Source of the DNA: Lachnospiraceae bacterium
Lineage (GTDB): Bacteria; Bacillota; Clostridia; Lachnospirales; Lachnospiraceae
NCBI GenBank assembly: GCA_900753685.1
Contig: CAAEAB010000153.1
Span: 1-20,332, forward strand
Direction: 5' to 3'
DNA length: 20,332 nucleotides
The first letter of the stretch is position 1. Every line of letters begins with the position of its first letter. Of this stretch, positions 1-8,016 are shown piece by piece. Below the pieces are notes generated by a model, which was not told the DNA's origin, made no database searches, and was given only the letters and a program-made list of their open reading frames with translations. A program made the translations under genes and the position numbers.

Positions 1-1
1 C

Positions 2-760
2 ATTCTTTTAATTCATGAATTAAAATGTACAGCGTCAGCCGCCGAATGGAAATTTTTGATCAACCAACTATCCAAAGAGCATACCGTATACGCTCTCGAT
101 TTGATTGGCTGCGGTCGTTCTGAAAAACCTAAAATGACTTATACAAATTACATCTATGTCCAACTGATCAACAATTTCATTAAGGATGTGATCGGGACCC
201 GCACAGATGTTATTACCAGCGGTTCTTCTTCAAGCATTGCTATTATGGGCTGTTACAGCGAACCGGAGCTATATCATCACATTATGATGGTAAATCCTTT
301 ATCAATGAAAGAGATGGCAAAATATCCAAAAGCCAACCATAAAACATTAAAAACTTTAATTGAGCTTCCATTAATCGGAACAACCATCTATAATATGATT
401 ACCTCTTACCGGAGCATATTTAAGGATTATAAAAATAAAATACTCTATCCGGATATGAATATACAAAAGCAAGTTGACACAATGTATGAAGCCAGTCATC
501 TTGGAGGTCCATCGGCCAGATATCTCTATGCCAGTGAACGAAGCCACTTCACCAATATAAATATACTTCATGCATTGAAGAAATTAAATCATTCTATTTG
601 TATCATTGGCGGTAAAGATGAGAAAAATATTCAGGAAACATTGGAGGACTATGTATACTGCAATCCTTCTATTGAAACTGAGTTGATGGATAATTGTATG
701 CAGTACCCGCACATCGAACAACCTGAAGCTTTTTCCTCACTCTGTTCTATCTATTTATAA
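2..760 (+). CDS. Alpha/beta-hydrolase-like protein, 5' end outside window
   Basis: The reading frame is open from base 2, and the residues before the TTG at 56 (ILLIHELK, then AAEWKFL) match the first strand of alpha/beta hydrolases. The gene therefore starts upstream of the window, and the TTG is not its real start. Family landmarks follow: VYALDLIGCGRSEKP, a serine-rich nucleophile-elbow region (GSSSS, 221-235), a GGKDE acid strand, and PHIEQPEAF near the end. Several catalytic features are off-consensus. The usual oxyanion HG is HE, the elbow GxSxG reads GSSSS, and the position of the usual catalytic His before PHxExPE is Gln. It may be a non-catalytic relative or have altered chemistry; the substrate is unknown. 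It converges on rsmG with a 4-base gap. Confidence 0.8.
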   Translation: MLLIHELKCTASAAEWKFLINQLSKEHTVYALDLIGCGRSEKPKMTYTNYIYVQLINNFIKDVIGTRTDVITSGSSSSIAIMGCYSEPELYHHIMMVNPLSMKEMAKYPKANHKTLKTLIELPLIGTTIYNMITSYRSIFKDYKNKILYPDMNIQKQVDTMYEASHLGGPSARYLYASERSHFTNINILHALKKLNHSICIIGGKDEKNIQETLEDYVYCNPSIETELMDNCMQYPHIEQPEAFSSLCSIYL

Positions 761-764
761 TGAC

Positions 765-1472
765 TTATAACGGTTCCTTTGAAGGCTTGCCTGCTTTGCG
801 CGGGTAAGTCTTTTTTGTACTTTTTATCTTTTCAATGACGACCAGAGAACGTTCCATATCCGTATCCGCCAGGTTATAGGCCAAACATTCGCTAATATTT
901 CCTCCAAGAAGAGTCACCGCCCTGCGTGAAGACTCGAGTTCTTCCTGTATCTTTCCTGATTTATACGGGATAAAATATCCTCCGATCTGGATAAATGGAA
1001 TACAATATTCGGATAATGTGGATAAGTTCGCCACAGCCCGGGACACACACAAATCAAACTGTTCCCGATATAGAGGATTTCGGCCAAAATCCTCGGCTCG
1101 CCCATGAATTGTTTCAATATCTTTTAATTCAAGTGTCTCTATAACCCCATTTAAAAAATTAATCCGCTTATTCAGAGAATCCAAAAGCACGATTTTTAAC
1201 TCAGGAAAGGCAATTTTTAAAGGAATTCCCGGAAAACCTGCGCCTGTTCCCACATCGATAATTTTTAATGGCCGATTTAAATCAACGGCCTGAACCAATG
1301 AAAGACTGTCCACAAAATGTTTATCGATTACTTCATCATATTCAGTAATCGCTGTCAGATTCATCACCTTATTTGTTTCTACCAACATTTCATAATAGGT
1401 CTGAAACTGATACATTTGTTTCTCATTCAGATGAATATTTAATTTTTCTAATGCCCTCTCAAACTTATTCAT
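765..1472 (-). CDS. rsmG: 16S rRNA (guanine-N7) methyltransferase RsmG
   Basis: The product is a 235-residue SAM-dependent methyltransferase. In characterised homologues it makes m7G at the 530-loop G527 (E. coli numbering) of 16S rRNA, and loss can give low-level streptomycin resistance. The SAM-binding motif [15 protein letters not shown] lies at about residues 70-84, followed by the acidic strand LLDSLNKR, the GRAEDFG segment and the family motif VSRAVANL. The length is normal. Its ATG overlaps the mnmG stop as ATGA, so the two are probably translationally coupled; an AGGA-type ribosome site lies within the mnmG end. It is the last gene of the leftward mnmE-mnmG-rsmG group. No clear terminator is visible before the convergent hydrolase gene. 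Confidence 0.96.
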   Translation of the reverse strand: MNKFERALEKLNIHLNEKQMYQFQTYYEMLVETNKVMNLTAITEYDEVIDKHFVDSLSLVQAVDLNRPLKIIDVGTGAGFPGIPLKIAFPELKIVLLDSLNKRINFLNGVIETLELKDIETIHGRAEDFGRNPLYREQFDLCVSRAVANLSTLSEYCIPFIQIGGYFIPYKSGKIQEELESSRRAVTLLGGNISECLAYNLADTDMERSLVVIEKIKSTKKTYPRKAGKPSKEPL

Positions 1473-3367
1473 ACCGATTCCTTTCGATGTGCCCGGTTAA
1501 ACTGCTCCATATAAATCAACAATACGGAAATATCCGCCGGCGTTACTCCGGAAATCCTGGAAGCCTGTCCCACGGAATGGGGACGAACCGCCGACAGCTT
1601 CTGCCGTGCCTCAATTCTCAGACCGCTAATATCATTATAATCCAATGCCTCCGGAATCAATTTCACTTCCATCTTCTTGAACTGTTCCACTTGTTTCAGT
1701 TGTCGGGTTATGTACCCCTCATACTTTACATTAATATTAACCTGCTCTATAACTCCCGCCGACAGGACTTCACGTTCCTTGTCCAACACAGCCAAAGCTT
1801 CATAGGAAAGTTCCGGCCGACGGATTAATTCCGCCAAAGAAACCGCCGTTTTAAGCGGCGTACTATGATGAGCTTCAAGAAAAGCCTGAACTTCCTTTGA
1901 ACCGCCGACCATAACGCGATTTACCCTGTCGGTTTCCTTTTCAATCATTGCTTTTTTTTCTAAAAGAGCCTCATAACGTTCATCCGATATGAGACCAACC
2001 TGATGTCCAATCGGCGTTAAACGCAGATCCGCATTATCCTGACGCAAAAGCAACCGATATTCGGCTCTCGATGTCATCATCCGATAAGGTTCATGGGTTT
2101 CCTTTGTCACTAAATCATCAATTAAAACACCAATATAGGCTTCTGAGCGCTTTAAAACGATCTGTTCCCTCCCGAGAAGCTTCATAGAAGCGTTAATGCC
2201 GGCCATTAATCCTTGTGCCGCAGCCTCCTCATAACCAGAGCTTCCATTAAACTGTCCGCCGGAAAAGAGCCCCTCTACCTGTTTAAATTCCAGAGTAGCC
2301 TTAAGCTGAGTAGCCGGTATGCAGTCATACTCGATAGCATAGGCATTTCTCACAATCCGGGCATTTTCCAGTCCCGGTACTGTCCGGTACATCCGATACT
2401 GAACATCCTCCGGCAGCGAACTGGACATACCTCCAATATACATTTCATTTGTGTAATTTCCTTCCGGTTCGATAAATACCTGATGCCGGTTCTTATCCGC
2501 AAATTTAACAACCTTATCCTCAATCGAAGGACAATAACGCGGGCCCACGCCTTCGATCACTCCCGCATAAATCGGGGAACGATCAAGATTTGAACGGATA
2601 ATCTCGTGGGTTTCCTCATTCGTATAGGTCAGCCAGCAAGATACCTGTTCCTTTTGTACATCCTCCGGATTGGTCGTAAAGGAAAATGGTACAACTGTTT
2701 CATCGCCAAACTGCTCTTCCATTTTACTAAAATCAATACTCCGCTTGTCAATACGTGCCGGAGTTCCTGTTTTAAAACGTATAAGATCGATCCCCAAACG
2801 TTTTAAGCTTTCTGATAGATGGGTTGCCGCCTGAAGACCGTTTGGACCTGTATAAGTAATGGATTCACCGCACAGACATCTGGCCTTTAAATAAACGCCT
2901 GTGGCGAGAATAGCCGCCTTACACGGATAAATTCCGCCTGTATGAGTAACGACTCCGGATACATGACCGTCCTCTGTTAATATGTCAATAATTTCTGCCT
3001 GTTTTACCGTCAGATTTTCCTGATTTTCCAATGTTCTGCGCATAAACTCCGTATAGTCATGCTTATCCGCCTGAGCCCTTAATGAATGCACTGCAGGCCC
3101 CTTGGACTTGTTAAGCATTTTTGACTGAATAAAGGTCGCATCAATCGTTTTTCCCATCTGACCGCCAAGGGCGTCTATTTCCCGGACAAGATGCCCCTTT
3201 GAACTTCCTCCGATGTTCGGATTACACGGCATCAGCGCGATACTTTCCACACTGACTGTAAATACAATCGTCTTCAAGCCAAGCCTTGCACAAGCCAGAG
3301 CCGCCTCACAGCCCGCATGTCCGGCGCCAATGACTGCAATATCATAATTTTCATAAGTATAAGACAT
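1469..3367 (-). CDS. mnmG: tRNA uridine-5-carboxymethylaminomethyl modification enzyme MnmG
   Basis: This FAD-dependent enzyme acts with MnmE to modify wobble uridine 34 of tRNAs reading split-box codons. The Rossmann motif [13 protein letters not shown] is near the N-terminus, with [24 protein letters not shown] and the conserved CPSIEDK further on. The length of 632 residues is typical. The open frame extends upstream to 3469, but the start chosen is the ATG at 3367. It gives the family N-terminus ([16 protein letters not shown]) and is preceded by AGGAGG at suitable spacing; that site overlaps the mnmE stop codon (TAGGAGG). The 10-base gap to mnmE and the 4-base overlap with rsmG indicate one transcript. 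Confidence 0.97.
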   Translation of the reverse strand: MSYTYENYDIAVIGAGHAGCEAALACARLGLKTIVFTVSVESIALMPCNPNIGGSSKGHLVREIDALGGQMGKTIDATFIQSKMLNKSKGPAVHSLRAQADKHDYTEFMRRTLENQENLTVKQAEIIDILTEDGHVSGVVTHTGGIYPCKAAILATGVYLKARCLCGESITYTGPNGLQAATHLSESLKRLGIDLIRFKTGTPARIDKRSIDFSKMEEQFGDETVVPFSFTTNPEDVQKEQVSCWLTYTNEETHEIIRSNLDRSPIYAGVIEGVGPRYCPSIEDKVVKFADKNRHQVFIEPEGNYTNEMYIGGMSSSLPEDVQYRMYRTVPGLENARIVRNAYAIEYDCIPATQLKATLEFKQVEGLFSGGQFNGSSGYEEAAAQGLMAGINASMKLLGREQIVLKRSEAYIGVLIDDLVTKETHEPYRMMTSRAEYRLLLRQDNADLRLTPIGHQVGLISDERYEALLEKKAMIEKETDRVNRVMVGGSKEVQAFLEAHHSTPLKTAVSLAELIRRPELSYEALAVLDKEREVLSAGVIEQVNINVKYEGYITRQLKQVEQFKKMEVKLIPEALDYNDISGLRIEARQKLSAVRPHSVGQASRISGVTPADISVLLIYMEQFNRAHRKESV

Positions 3368-3377
3368 AAAAGGCCTC

Positions 3378-4754
3378 CTATTTACCCATACAAAAATCGC
3401 TGAATATCGTATTAATAAGGTCTTCACCAACAGATTCTCCCATAATCCTTCCGAGAGCCTCATAAGCATTCATTAAATCAATAGAGAAAAAGTCCTCCGG
3501 CATATCGTCCTCAATACTTTGAAGCACCATTTTTAAACTATCCACAGCCTCCTGAATCGCCGCTTTATGACGGACATTTGTTATATAAATCTGATCATTA
3601 AAGGTCAGCTTACCCTCAAAAAACATCTTCTTAATCAATTCTGAGAATACTTCCAATCCTCGCTGCTCCTTCACAGAAACTTCTATAACTGGGTGTTTCG
3701 TCTTTTTTTCAATTTCAGATTTTGTTGTTTTCAAATTCAAATCGATTTTATTTAAAAGTATAATCGTTTTCTTATTCTGGATCAATTCCAGAATTTCCAG
3801 ATCATTTTCATCCATAGACGTAGAACCGTCTGCAATATAAATGATCAAATCAGCCTCGGACGCATATTTCTTTGCCTTCTCAACGCCGATTTTCTCAACT
3901 GTATCACTTGTATCACGTATACCTGCAGTGTCAATGACATTTAACATAATACCGCCAACCTGGATGATTTCTTCCAGGGTATCTCTCGTTGTTCCCGCAA
4001 TATCCGTAACAATAGCTCTTTCTTCCCCTGAAAGATAATTCAATAAAGAAGATTTTCCCGCATTTGGTTTGCCAAGAATAACCGTTTTAATTCCCTCTTT
4101 TAAGAGGCGTCCGTCATCACAGGACTGAAGCAATTTCTCCAATATGCTCAAATTTTCATTAATCTGTTTTTTTAAGGTAGTTCCATAATCATCAGCATGA
4201 ATATGTTCAGGATCATCTAAGGCGGCTTCGATAAATGCAATACTTCCGATCACGCTTTTTCTCACTTCTTTAATCTGATTTAAAAGATTTCCATGAAGCT
4301 GTTGAACCGAACTATTTAACGCGTATTCATTTTTTGAATGAATGATATCAATGACAGCCTCAGCCTGAGACAAATCAATTCGCCCATTTAAAAACGCTCG
4401 TTTTGTAAATTCCCCCGGTTCTGCCGGCCGGGCGCCATATTTAATCACAGCTTCCAGAATTTTTCTCATGACAACGACACCGCCATGGCAGTCAATTTCC
4501 ACCACATCCTCAGTCGTATAGCTGTTCGGAGCCTTCATGACCAACACAAGAACTTCATCAATCATTTGATCTCCGTCATATATATATCCGTAATTTATCG
4601 TGTGAGATGACACTTTTTTTAAAGATTTTTTTCCTTTTGGACTCCGGTAAAGCTTATCCACAATTTCTATGGCAGAAGTCCCGCTCAACCGGACCTTTCC
4701 AATACCTGACGGCGTCATTCCTGTTGAGACTGCGGCAATGGTATCTGTAATCAT
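3378..4754 (-). CDS. mnmE: tRNA uridine-5-carboxymethylaminomethyl modification GTPase MnmE
   Basis: This 458-residue GTPase is the partner of MnmG in U34 tRNA modification. It shows the N-terminal formyl-folate-binding domain ([30 protein letters not shown]), an inserted G domain with [12 protein letters not shown] (G1), GTTRD (G2), DTAG (G3) and NKID (G4), and the C-terminal CMGK matching the family's C-x-G-K end. The open frame could begin at a TTG at 4760, but the ATG at 4754 is chosen: AAGGA lies about 8 bases upstream of it and would be too close to the TTG. A strong hairpin at 4783-4815 lies between jag and this gene, with no obvious promoter after it, so expression probably depends on read-through or on a promoter inside jag. 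Confidence 0.96.
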   Translation of the reverse strand: MITDTIAAVSTGMTPSGIGKVRLSGTSAIEIVDKLYRSPKGKKSLKKVSSHTINYGYIYDGDQMIDEVLVLVMKAPNSYTTEDVVEIDCHGGVVVMRKILEAVIKYGARPAEPGEFTKRAFLNGRIDLSQAEAVIDIIHSKNEYALNSSVQQLHGNLLNQIKEVRKSVIGSIAFIEAALDDPEHIHADDYGTTLKKQINENLSILEKLLQSCDDGRLLKEGIKTVILGKPNAGKSSLLNYLSGEERAIVTDIAGTTRDTLEEIIQVGGIMLNVIDTAGIRDTSDTVEKIGVEKAKKYASEADLIIYIADGSTSMDENDLEILELIQNKKTIILLNKIDLNLKTTKSEIEKKTKHPVIEVSVKEQRGLEVFSELIKKMFFEGKLTFNDQIYITNVRHKAAIQEAVDSLKMVLQSIEDDMPEDFFSIDLMNAYEALGRIMGESVGEDLINTIFSDFCMGK

Positions 4755-4782
4755 GACCAACTTCCTTTCTGAATTTTTTCAA

Positions 4783-4815
4783 AAATTACCCCCGTCTTTC
4801 ATTCAAAGACGGGGG
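4783..4815 (-). terminator. Rho-independent terminator or attenuator between jag and mnmE
   Basis: Read on the minus strand, CCCCCGTCTTT (from 4815) pairs perfectly over 11 bp with AAAGACGGGGG (ending at 4789) around a 5-base loop, followed by TAATTTTTG. The hairpin lies 3' of jag and about 30 bases before the mnmE start, in the middle of the leftward gene block. It probably lowers transcription of mnmE-mnmG-rsmG relative to jag. Confidence 0.85.
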
Positions 4816-4828
4816 CAATTGGAATAAA

Positions 4829-5536
4829 TCATACTTCTTCAGACGTTACTGAAAAGGCATTTTTTTCTTTGTAATTTCTATTATAGTCTCTGCGATATTC
4901 TCTGCCTTCCCGACGCTTTAACGTGATAACCACCTTGCGATAAGGTTCATCGCCCTCACTATGGGTTTCCACATAACGGTCATTTTGAAGGGCCGAATGA
5001 ATAATCCGCCGCTCATAAGGATTCATCGGCTCCAGTGTTACTGGCCGGCGGGTTCTCTTTACTTTATAAGATAAATTCTTTGCCAAATTTTCCAGAGTCT
5101 GTTTCCGACGATCTCTATAATCCTCTGTGTCCACCTTGACTTTAATATAAGCATCACTTTCCTTATTTACAACAAGGCTGACCAGATATTGAAGAGAGTC
5201 TAGAGTCTGTCCTCTTTTTCCGATTAAAATTCCCATCTCATCACCGGAAAAATCAATATTCATTGTCCGATTCTCTTCATTATAATCAATTTCTGATTTG
5301 ACTTCCATATTCATAGCAGCAAACAGTTTATCTAAAAATTCGTATGTATCATCCAGGAGATTACTTTTTTTACGAACTTTAATGACTGCATCCTGTTTTC
5401 CAATTAAACCGAGAAAACCACTGCTTCCTTTTTCAACCACTTCATATTCAATTTTATCACTGGTTGTTTCCAATTGGATCAATGCATTTGTAATCGCATC
5501 GTCCACGGTTTTTCCTGTAACTTCTATATAATCCAT
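4829..5536 (-). CDS. jag: RNA-binding protein Jag/KhpB
   Basis: The product is a 235-residue cytoplasmic RNA-binding protein of the Jag (SpoIIIJ-associated, KhpB) family. The Jag-N domain is at residues 1-55 with the GSSGFLGLIGKQDA motif. A KH domain follows around 80-150 (GILIGKRGQTLDSLQYL), then a C-terminal R3H domain with NPYERRIIHSAL and a basic end. KhpB homologues in streptococci bind RNA with KhpA and affect cell division; the role here is inferred from family only. The ATG is preceded by GGAGGGA. It follows yidC by 28 bases, the usual Firmicutes order, and is followed by a strong terminator-like hairpin. Confidence 0.95.
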   Translation of the reverse strand: MDYIEVTGKTVDDAITNALIQLETTSDKIEYEVVEKGSSGFLGLIGKQDAVIKVRKKSNLLDDTYEFLDKLFAAMNMEVKSEIDYNEENRTMNIDFSGDEMGILIGKRGQTLDSLQYLVSLVVNKESDAYIKVKVDTEDYRDRRKQTLENLAKNLSYKVKRTRRPVTLEPMNPYERRIIHSALQNDRYVETHSEGDEPYRKVVITLKRREGREYRRDYNRNYKEKNAFSVTSEEV

Positions 5537-5564
5537 CCTTTATCCCTCCAATAAAAACAGCAGA

Positions 5565-6830
5565 TCAATCGTCGTTTTTGCTCTTATCCAACATATGGGC
5601 AATCGATGAAATACTGTCGCCATTTAACGGCGCATCTTTATCTACAGGTTTATAGTTTTTAGGCGTATATTCCTTTTTTGAACGATTCGCCTTCGCAATA
5701 TCGCTCATAGACTGATAATTCTTATTTTCTGCCTGAGAAGCTGAAGCTCCGCCATTCATCACTTTTTCAGTCAATGAAGGCTTTCCTTTTCTTTCCGCCA
5801 CTTTTTTCGCATTTTCCTTAACCAGCTCATCGATATCTTTATTATTAAAGAATCGGTTGACAATAACGATCGACAATGTACGGAATACGGAGTTGCATAC
5901 CCAGTAAAGGCCAACGCCGGCTGGTAATGTAAAACAAATCCATACGGAGAATAACGGCATAATCATATTCACCATTTTCATCGACTGAGCCATGTCATTT
6001 TCCTGCGCCGCCGTATTGTTCGTCTTTGGCGTTGTAATTTTAACGCTGACATACTGACTGACACCTGCTAAAATCGGAATTAAAATTCCAGGAAAAACCC
6101 CTGCCACACCCTGGGATAAATGCACCGGCGCGTCCATAACGTTTAAGCCGCCAGGCATAGAATTAATATTAATAATCGTGTCCTTTACGCTGTGAATGGC
6201 CTGTACCACATCCGGATTGGAAGCAAAAGCATTTGCCACCGTATCCCAGCCTGTTGTTTTCACACCATTTAAAGCATCGATAATTTTTTCAACATCATTA
6301 AAATCAAATTTGCTGACAGCGATACCTAATTCTTTAATAAGCCCATCCATGATTTCTGCGCCGCCGGTTGTTTGACGGATCGGATCAGCGATCGTCAGAA
6401 ACAGAGCATGAATCGAATTAACATAGGACGGAATATTATAAATAATCCGGTACAATGCCAACAGAATCGGAAAAGAAATTAATAACGGAAGGCATCCTGA
6501 AGACGGACTGGCCCCATATTTCTGGTAAACCTCCATCGTCTCAGCCTGCATACGCCGCTGTGAAACCTGGTCTGTCTTTCCTTTATATTTTTTGTTAATT
6601 TTCTGAATTTCAGGTGTTACCAGAGACGATACTCTTGTATAACGCTGCTGTTTAATCGTCAACGGCAGCATGAGAAGATTGGCAATCAAAGTAAACAATA
6701 TGATTGTCAACGCAACATTTGGTACCCCCACCAAATCAAGAAGCTCATAAATCGCATTCATGATTAGACCAAATATCGATGCAAATGGTCCTAGGATACC
6801 TGTGACTTTTGAAAGAACAATTACATCCAT
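5565..6830 (-). CDS. yidC: Membrane protein insertase YidC/Oxa1 family, long form
   Basis: This 421-residue insertase places membrane proteins in the cytoplasmic membrane, alone or with Sec. Predicted membrane segments are at about 15-35, 39-58, 111-131, 241-262 and 287-325. A charged cytoplasmic hairpin (60-108, LPLTIKQQRYTRVSSLVTPE) follows the second segment, and the conserved LPAGVGLYWVCNS lies near the end. There is no lipobox, unlike many Gram-positive YidC proteins. Residues about 145-238 form a long extracytoplasmic insertion, absent from short homologues of about 260-290 residues, and the tail (330-421) is basic and polar. The start ATG has AAGGAGG 9 bases upstream. It lies between yidD and jag, the usual context. 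Confidence 0.95.
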   Translation of the reverse strand: MDVIVLSKVTGILGPFASIFGLIMNAIYELLDLVGVPNVALTIILFTLIANLLMLPLTIKQQRYTRVSSLVTPEIQKINKKYKGKTDQVSQRRMQAETMEVYQKYGASPSSGCLPLLISFPILLALYRIIYNIPSYVNSIHALFLTIADPIRQTTGGAEIMDGLIKELGIAVSKFDFNDVEKIIDALNGVKTTGWDTVANAFASNPDVVQAIHSVKDTIININSMPGGLNVMDAPVHLSQGVAGVFPGILIPILAGVSQYVSVKITTPKTNNTAAQENDMAQSMKMVNMIMPLFSVWICFTLPAGVGLYWVCNSVFRTLSIVIVNRFFNNKDIDELVKENAKKVAERKGKPSLTEKVMNGGASASQAENKNYQSMSDIAKANRSKKEYTPKNYKPVDKDAPLNGDSISSIAHMLDKSKNDD

Positions 6831-6849
6831 GTTCTATTTCCTCCTTAAA

Positions 6850-7059
6850 TCAGGGAACCGGGTCATAGCCACCCTTATGAAACGGGTGACATCTCAGTAT
6901 TCTTCTTATAGCCAAATAACTTCCTTTCAACGCTCCATACTTTTCCAGCGCTTCAATCGCATACTGGGAACACGTCGGCACATAAATACAAGATGGCGCC
7001 TTTAGTGGAGAAATATATTTTCTGTAAAAACGAATACATCCTATCAACACTTTTTTCAT
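6850..7059 (-). CDS. yidD: Membrane protein insertion efficiency factor YidD
   Basis: The product is a small 69-residue protein of the YidD family, which assists YidC-dependent membrane insertion. The family core is complete: [30 protein letters not shown], then [18 protein letters not shown], with conserved cysteines at C24, C30 and C57. The N-terminus is amphipathic and basic, suited to membrane-surface binding. Its ATG overlaps the rnpA stop as ATGA, and yidC starts 19 bases after its stop, so rnpA, yidD and yidC are probably translated from one message. Confidence 0.95.
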   Translation of the reverse strand: MKKVLIGCIRFYRKYISPLKAPSCIYVPTCSQYAIEALEKYGALKGSYLAIRRILRCHPFHKGGYDPVP

Positions 7060-7406
7060 TGTATATCGCTGTCCTTCAATAAATCCAGTTTTTTCGACAA
7101 CTGACTGAGACTTTTTCTAATATCATAATAATCCGCTTTTTTTGCCGCAACTCTGGCAATGACAACAATATCATACCCCGTCTTATAGAATTCCTCACTC
7201 AAACGGTAATTTTCACGAATAAGCCTTGCCAGATGATGTCTTACAATACTGTTCCCTACCTTTTTACTGACAGAAATCCCTAAATGATTTCTATTTAGAC
7301 CGTTTTCCATCTTGTATACAACGAGATAACGATTTGCACAGGATGTTCCCTTTTCATAAACGGCCCGGAATTGCTGATTCTTTTTCAATGATTCCGAAAA
7401 TTTCAT
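7056..7406 (-). CDS. rnpA: Ribonuclease P protein component
   Basis: This is the 116-residue protein subunit of RNase P, which helps the catalytic RNA cut tRNA 5' leaders. Family features are the N-terminal [20 protein letters not shown], the strand [15 protein letters not shown], and the helix that follows. That helix usually carries the RNR motif (roughly KAVxRNRxKRxxRE); here it reads [14 protein letters not shown], so the last Arg of RNR is His and a usual Lys/Arg after it is Ala. Length and other conserved positions look normal, so a functional variant is likely. It lies 50 bases after rpmH, with a hairpin between them, and its stop overlaps the yidD start. Only a weak AGGT ribosome site is seen. 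Confidence 0.95.
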   Translation of the reverse strand: MKFSESLKKNQQFRAVYEKGTSCANRYLVVYKMENGLNRNHLGISVSKKVGNSIVRHHLARLIRENYRLSEEFYKTGYDIVVIARVAAKKADYYDIRKSLSQLSKKLDLLKDSDIQ

Positions 7407-7430
7407 TATTCATTACCTAAAGATTTTCCT

Positions 7431-7458
7431 AAAGAAAAAGGCCACATATTTGCGGCCT
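7431..7458 (-). terminator. Hairpin terminator or attenuator overlapping the rpmH stop codon
   Basis: On the minus strand AGGCCGC (7458-7452) pairs with GTGGCCT (7445-7439) over 7 bp with one G-U pair, loop AAATAT, followed by the T-rich run ttttcttt. The hairpin shares two bases with the rpmH TAG stop. It could cut transcript levels after rpmH, matching the higher demand for a ribosomal protein than for RNase P protein. Confidence 0.7.
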
Positions 7459-7591
7459 AAGCTGATAATTTATGTCTACCTTTAGCTCTTCTTGCTGCTA
7501 AAACCTTTCTGCCATTAGCAGTGCTCATTCTCTTTCTGAAACCATGAACTTTACTTCTCTGTCTCTTTTTAGGCTGAAATGTCATTTTCAT
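7457..7591 (-). CDS. rpmH: 50S ribosomal protein L34
   Basis: The translated product is 44 residues, beginning [20 protein letters not shown] and ending GRHKLSA. It is highly basic and matches L34 along its full length. The ATG at 7591 is preceded by GGGAGGTG at 7-base spacing. The gene is the first of the leftward operon and has a near-consensus promoter about 50 bases upstream. L34 is a structural protein of the large ribosomal subunit. Its pairing with rnpA next to oriC is almost universal in bacteria. A hairpin overlaps its stop codon. Confidence 0.98.
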   Translation of the reverse strand: MKMTFQPKKRQRSKVHGFRKRMSTANGRKVLAARRAKGRHKLSA

Positions 7592-7637
7592 CTGTAAACA
7601 CCTCCCTTTATGAAAAATGAGATAAAATATCTACTCT

Positions 7638-7666
7638 ATTATAGTCATTTCACCAAATCTCGTCAA
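7638..7666 (-). promoter_or_regulatory. Promoter of the rpmH-rnpA-yidD-yidC-jag operon
   Basis: On the minus strand, TTGACG (7666-7661), a 17-base spacer and a perfect TATAAT (7643-7638) form a near-consensus housekeeping promoter. Transcription would start near 7631, leaving a leader of about 40 bases that contains the GGGAGGTG ribosome site. It points away from the origin. Confidence 0.9.
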
Positions 7667-7692
7667 GCAAAACCTTTTTATTTTTTTGCAAT

Positions 7693-7772
7693 TGTGGATA
7701 ACTTGATTATCAACACAATTATCCCCACATTTACATAAATCTATCCACATAATGTGAATAACTTGTGGATAA
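7693..7772 (-). promoter_or_regulatory. DnaA-box cluster upstream of dnaA
   Basis: Three exact boxes on the minus strand (7693-7701, 7753-7761, 7764-7772) and two near matches (7719-7727 TTATCCCCA; 7741-7749 CTATCCACA) occur in 80 bases. The last two exact boxes are spaced 11 bases apart, one helical turn, which favours side-by-side DnaA binding. Confidence 0.85.
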
Positions 7773-7920
7773 CTGTTTATAAATATCTTTGATTTTGCCA
7801 AAATCCATTATTTTCAATGAAAAATACATGTTAATAATGTGATTAACTTATATTTATTTTATTAACATTTACATAACAGTTCCATATATATATGACTTTA
7901 TGTTAATTTATAAATATATT

Positions 7921-7941
7921 TTGTCCACAATGTTATCCACA
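7921..7941 (+). promoter_or_regulatory. DnaA-box pair next to the dnaA promoter
   Basis: TTGTCCACA (7921-7929, one mismatch) and TTATCCACA (7933-7941, exact) lie directly upstream of the candidate dnaA -35 at 7951. The placement suits autoregulation of dnaA by its own product, as known in other bacteria; that role is inferred. Confidence 0.75.
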
Positions 7942-7950
7942 ATTTTAATG

Positions 7951-7979
7951 TTGATATCTCTTCACTTTTGTAATAAAAT
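7951..7979 (+). promoter_or_regulatory. Candidate dnaA promoter
   Basis: TTGATA (7951-7956), a 17-base spacer and TAAAAT (7974-7979) match a housekeeping promoter. The start would be near 7986, giving a leader of about 30 bases with GGGGGA before the GTG start. Confidence 0.7.
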
Positions 7980-8016
7980 ATATATGTGAATTTATGCTCA
8001 GGGGGATTATAATATT

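Larger units (their letters stand above)
7592..8016. other. oriC: oriC, upstream half (rpmH-dnaA spacer)
   Basis: This 425-base spacer is very AT-rich and holds two divergent promoters and a group of DnaA boxes (consensus TTATNCACA). Exact matches are at 7693-7701, 7753-7761 and 7764-7772 on the minus strand and 7933-7941 on the plus strand. One- or two-mismatch copies are at 7719-7727, 7741-7749 and 7921-7929. Between about 7773 and 7920 there is almost pure A+T, with only scattered G or C. It corresponds to the upstream (incC-type) box cluster of the Bacillus subtilis bipartite origin. I see no DnaA-trio run in this half. Confidence 0.85.

Noticed and set aside
3368..3469. An N-terminal extension of MnmG of 34 residues
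   Set aside because: The extension lies within mnmE in another frame, lacks a suitable ribosome site and does not match the family; the ATG at 3367 has AGGAGG.
4880..4885. Perfect TATAAT on the minus strand inside jag, as a possible mnmE promoter
   Set aside because: The -35 at 17 bases upstream is poor (AAGGCA), and the transcript would still cross the terminator hairpin at 4783-4815.
7773..7920. AT-rich stretch upstream of dnaA as the main unwinding site
   Set aside because: No DnaA-trio run or properly spaced adjacent box pair borders it, whereas the dnaA-dnaN spacer has both; it may still contribute.
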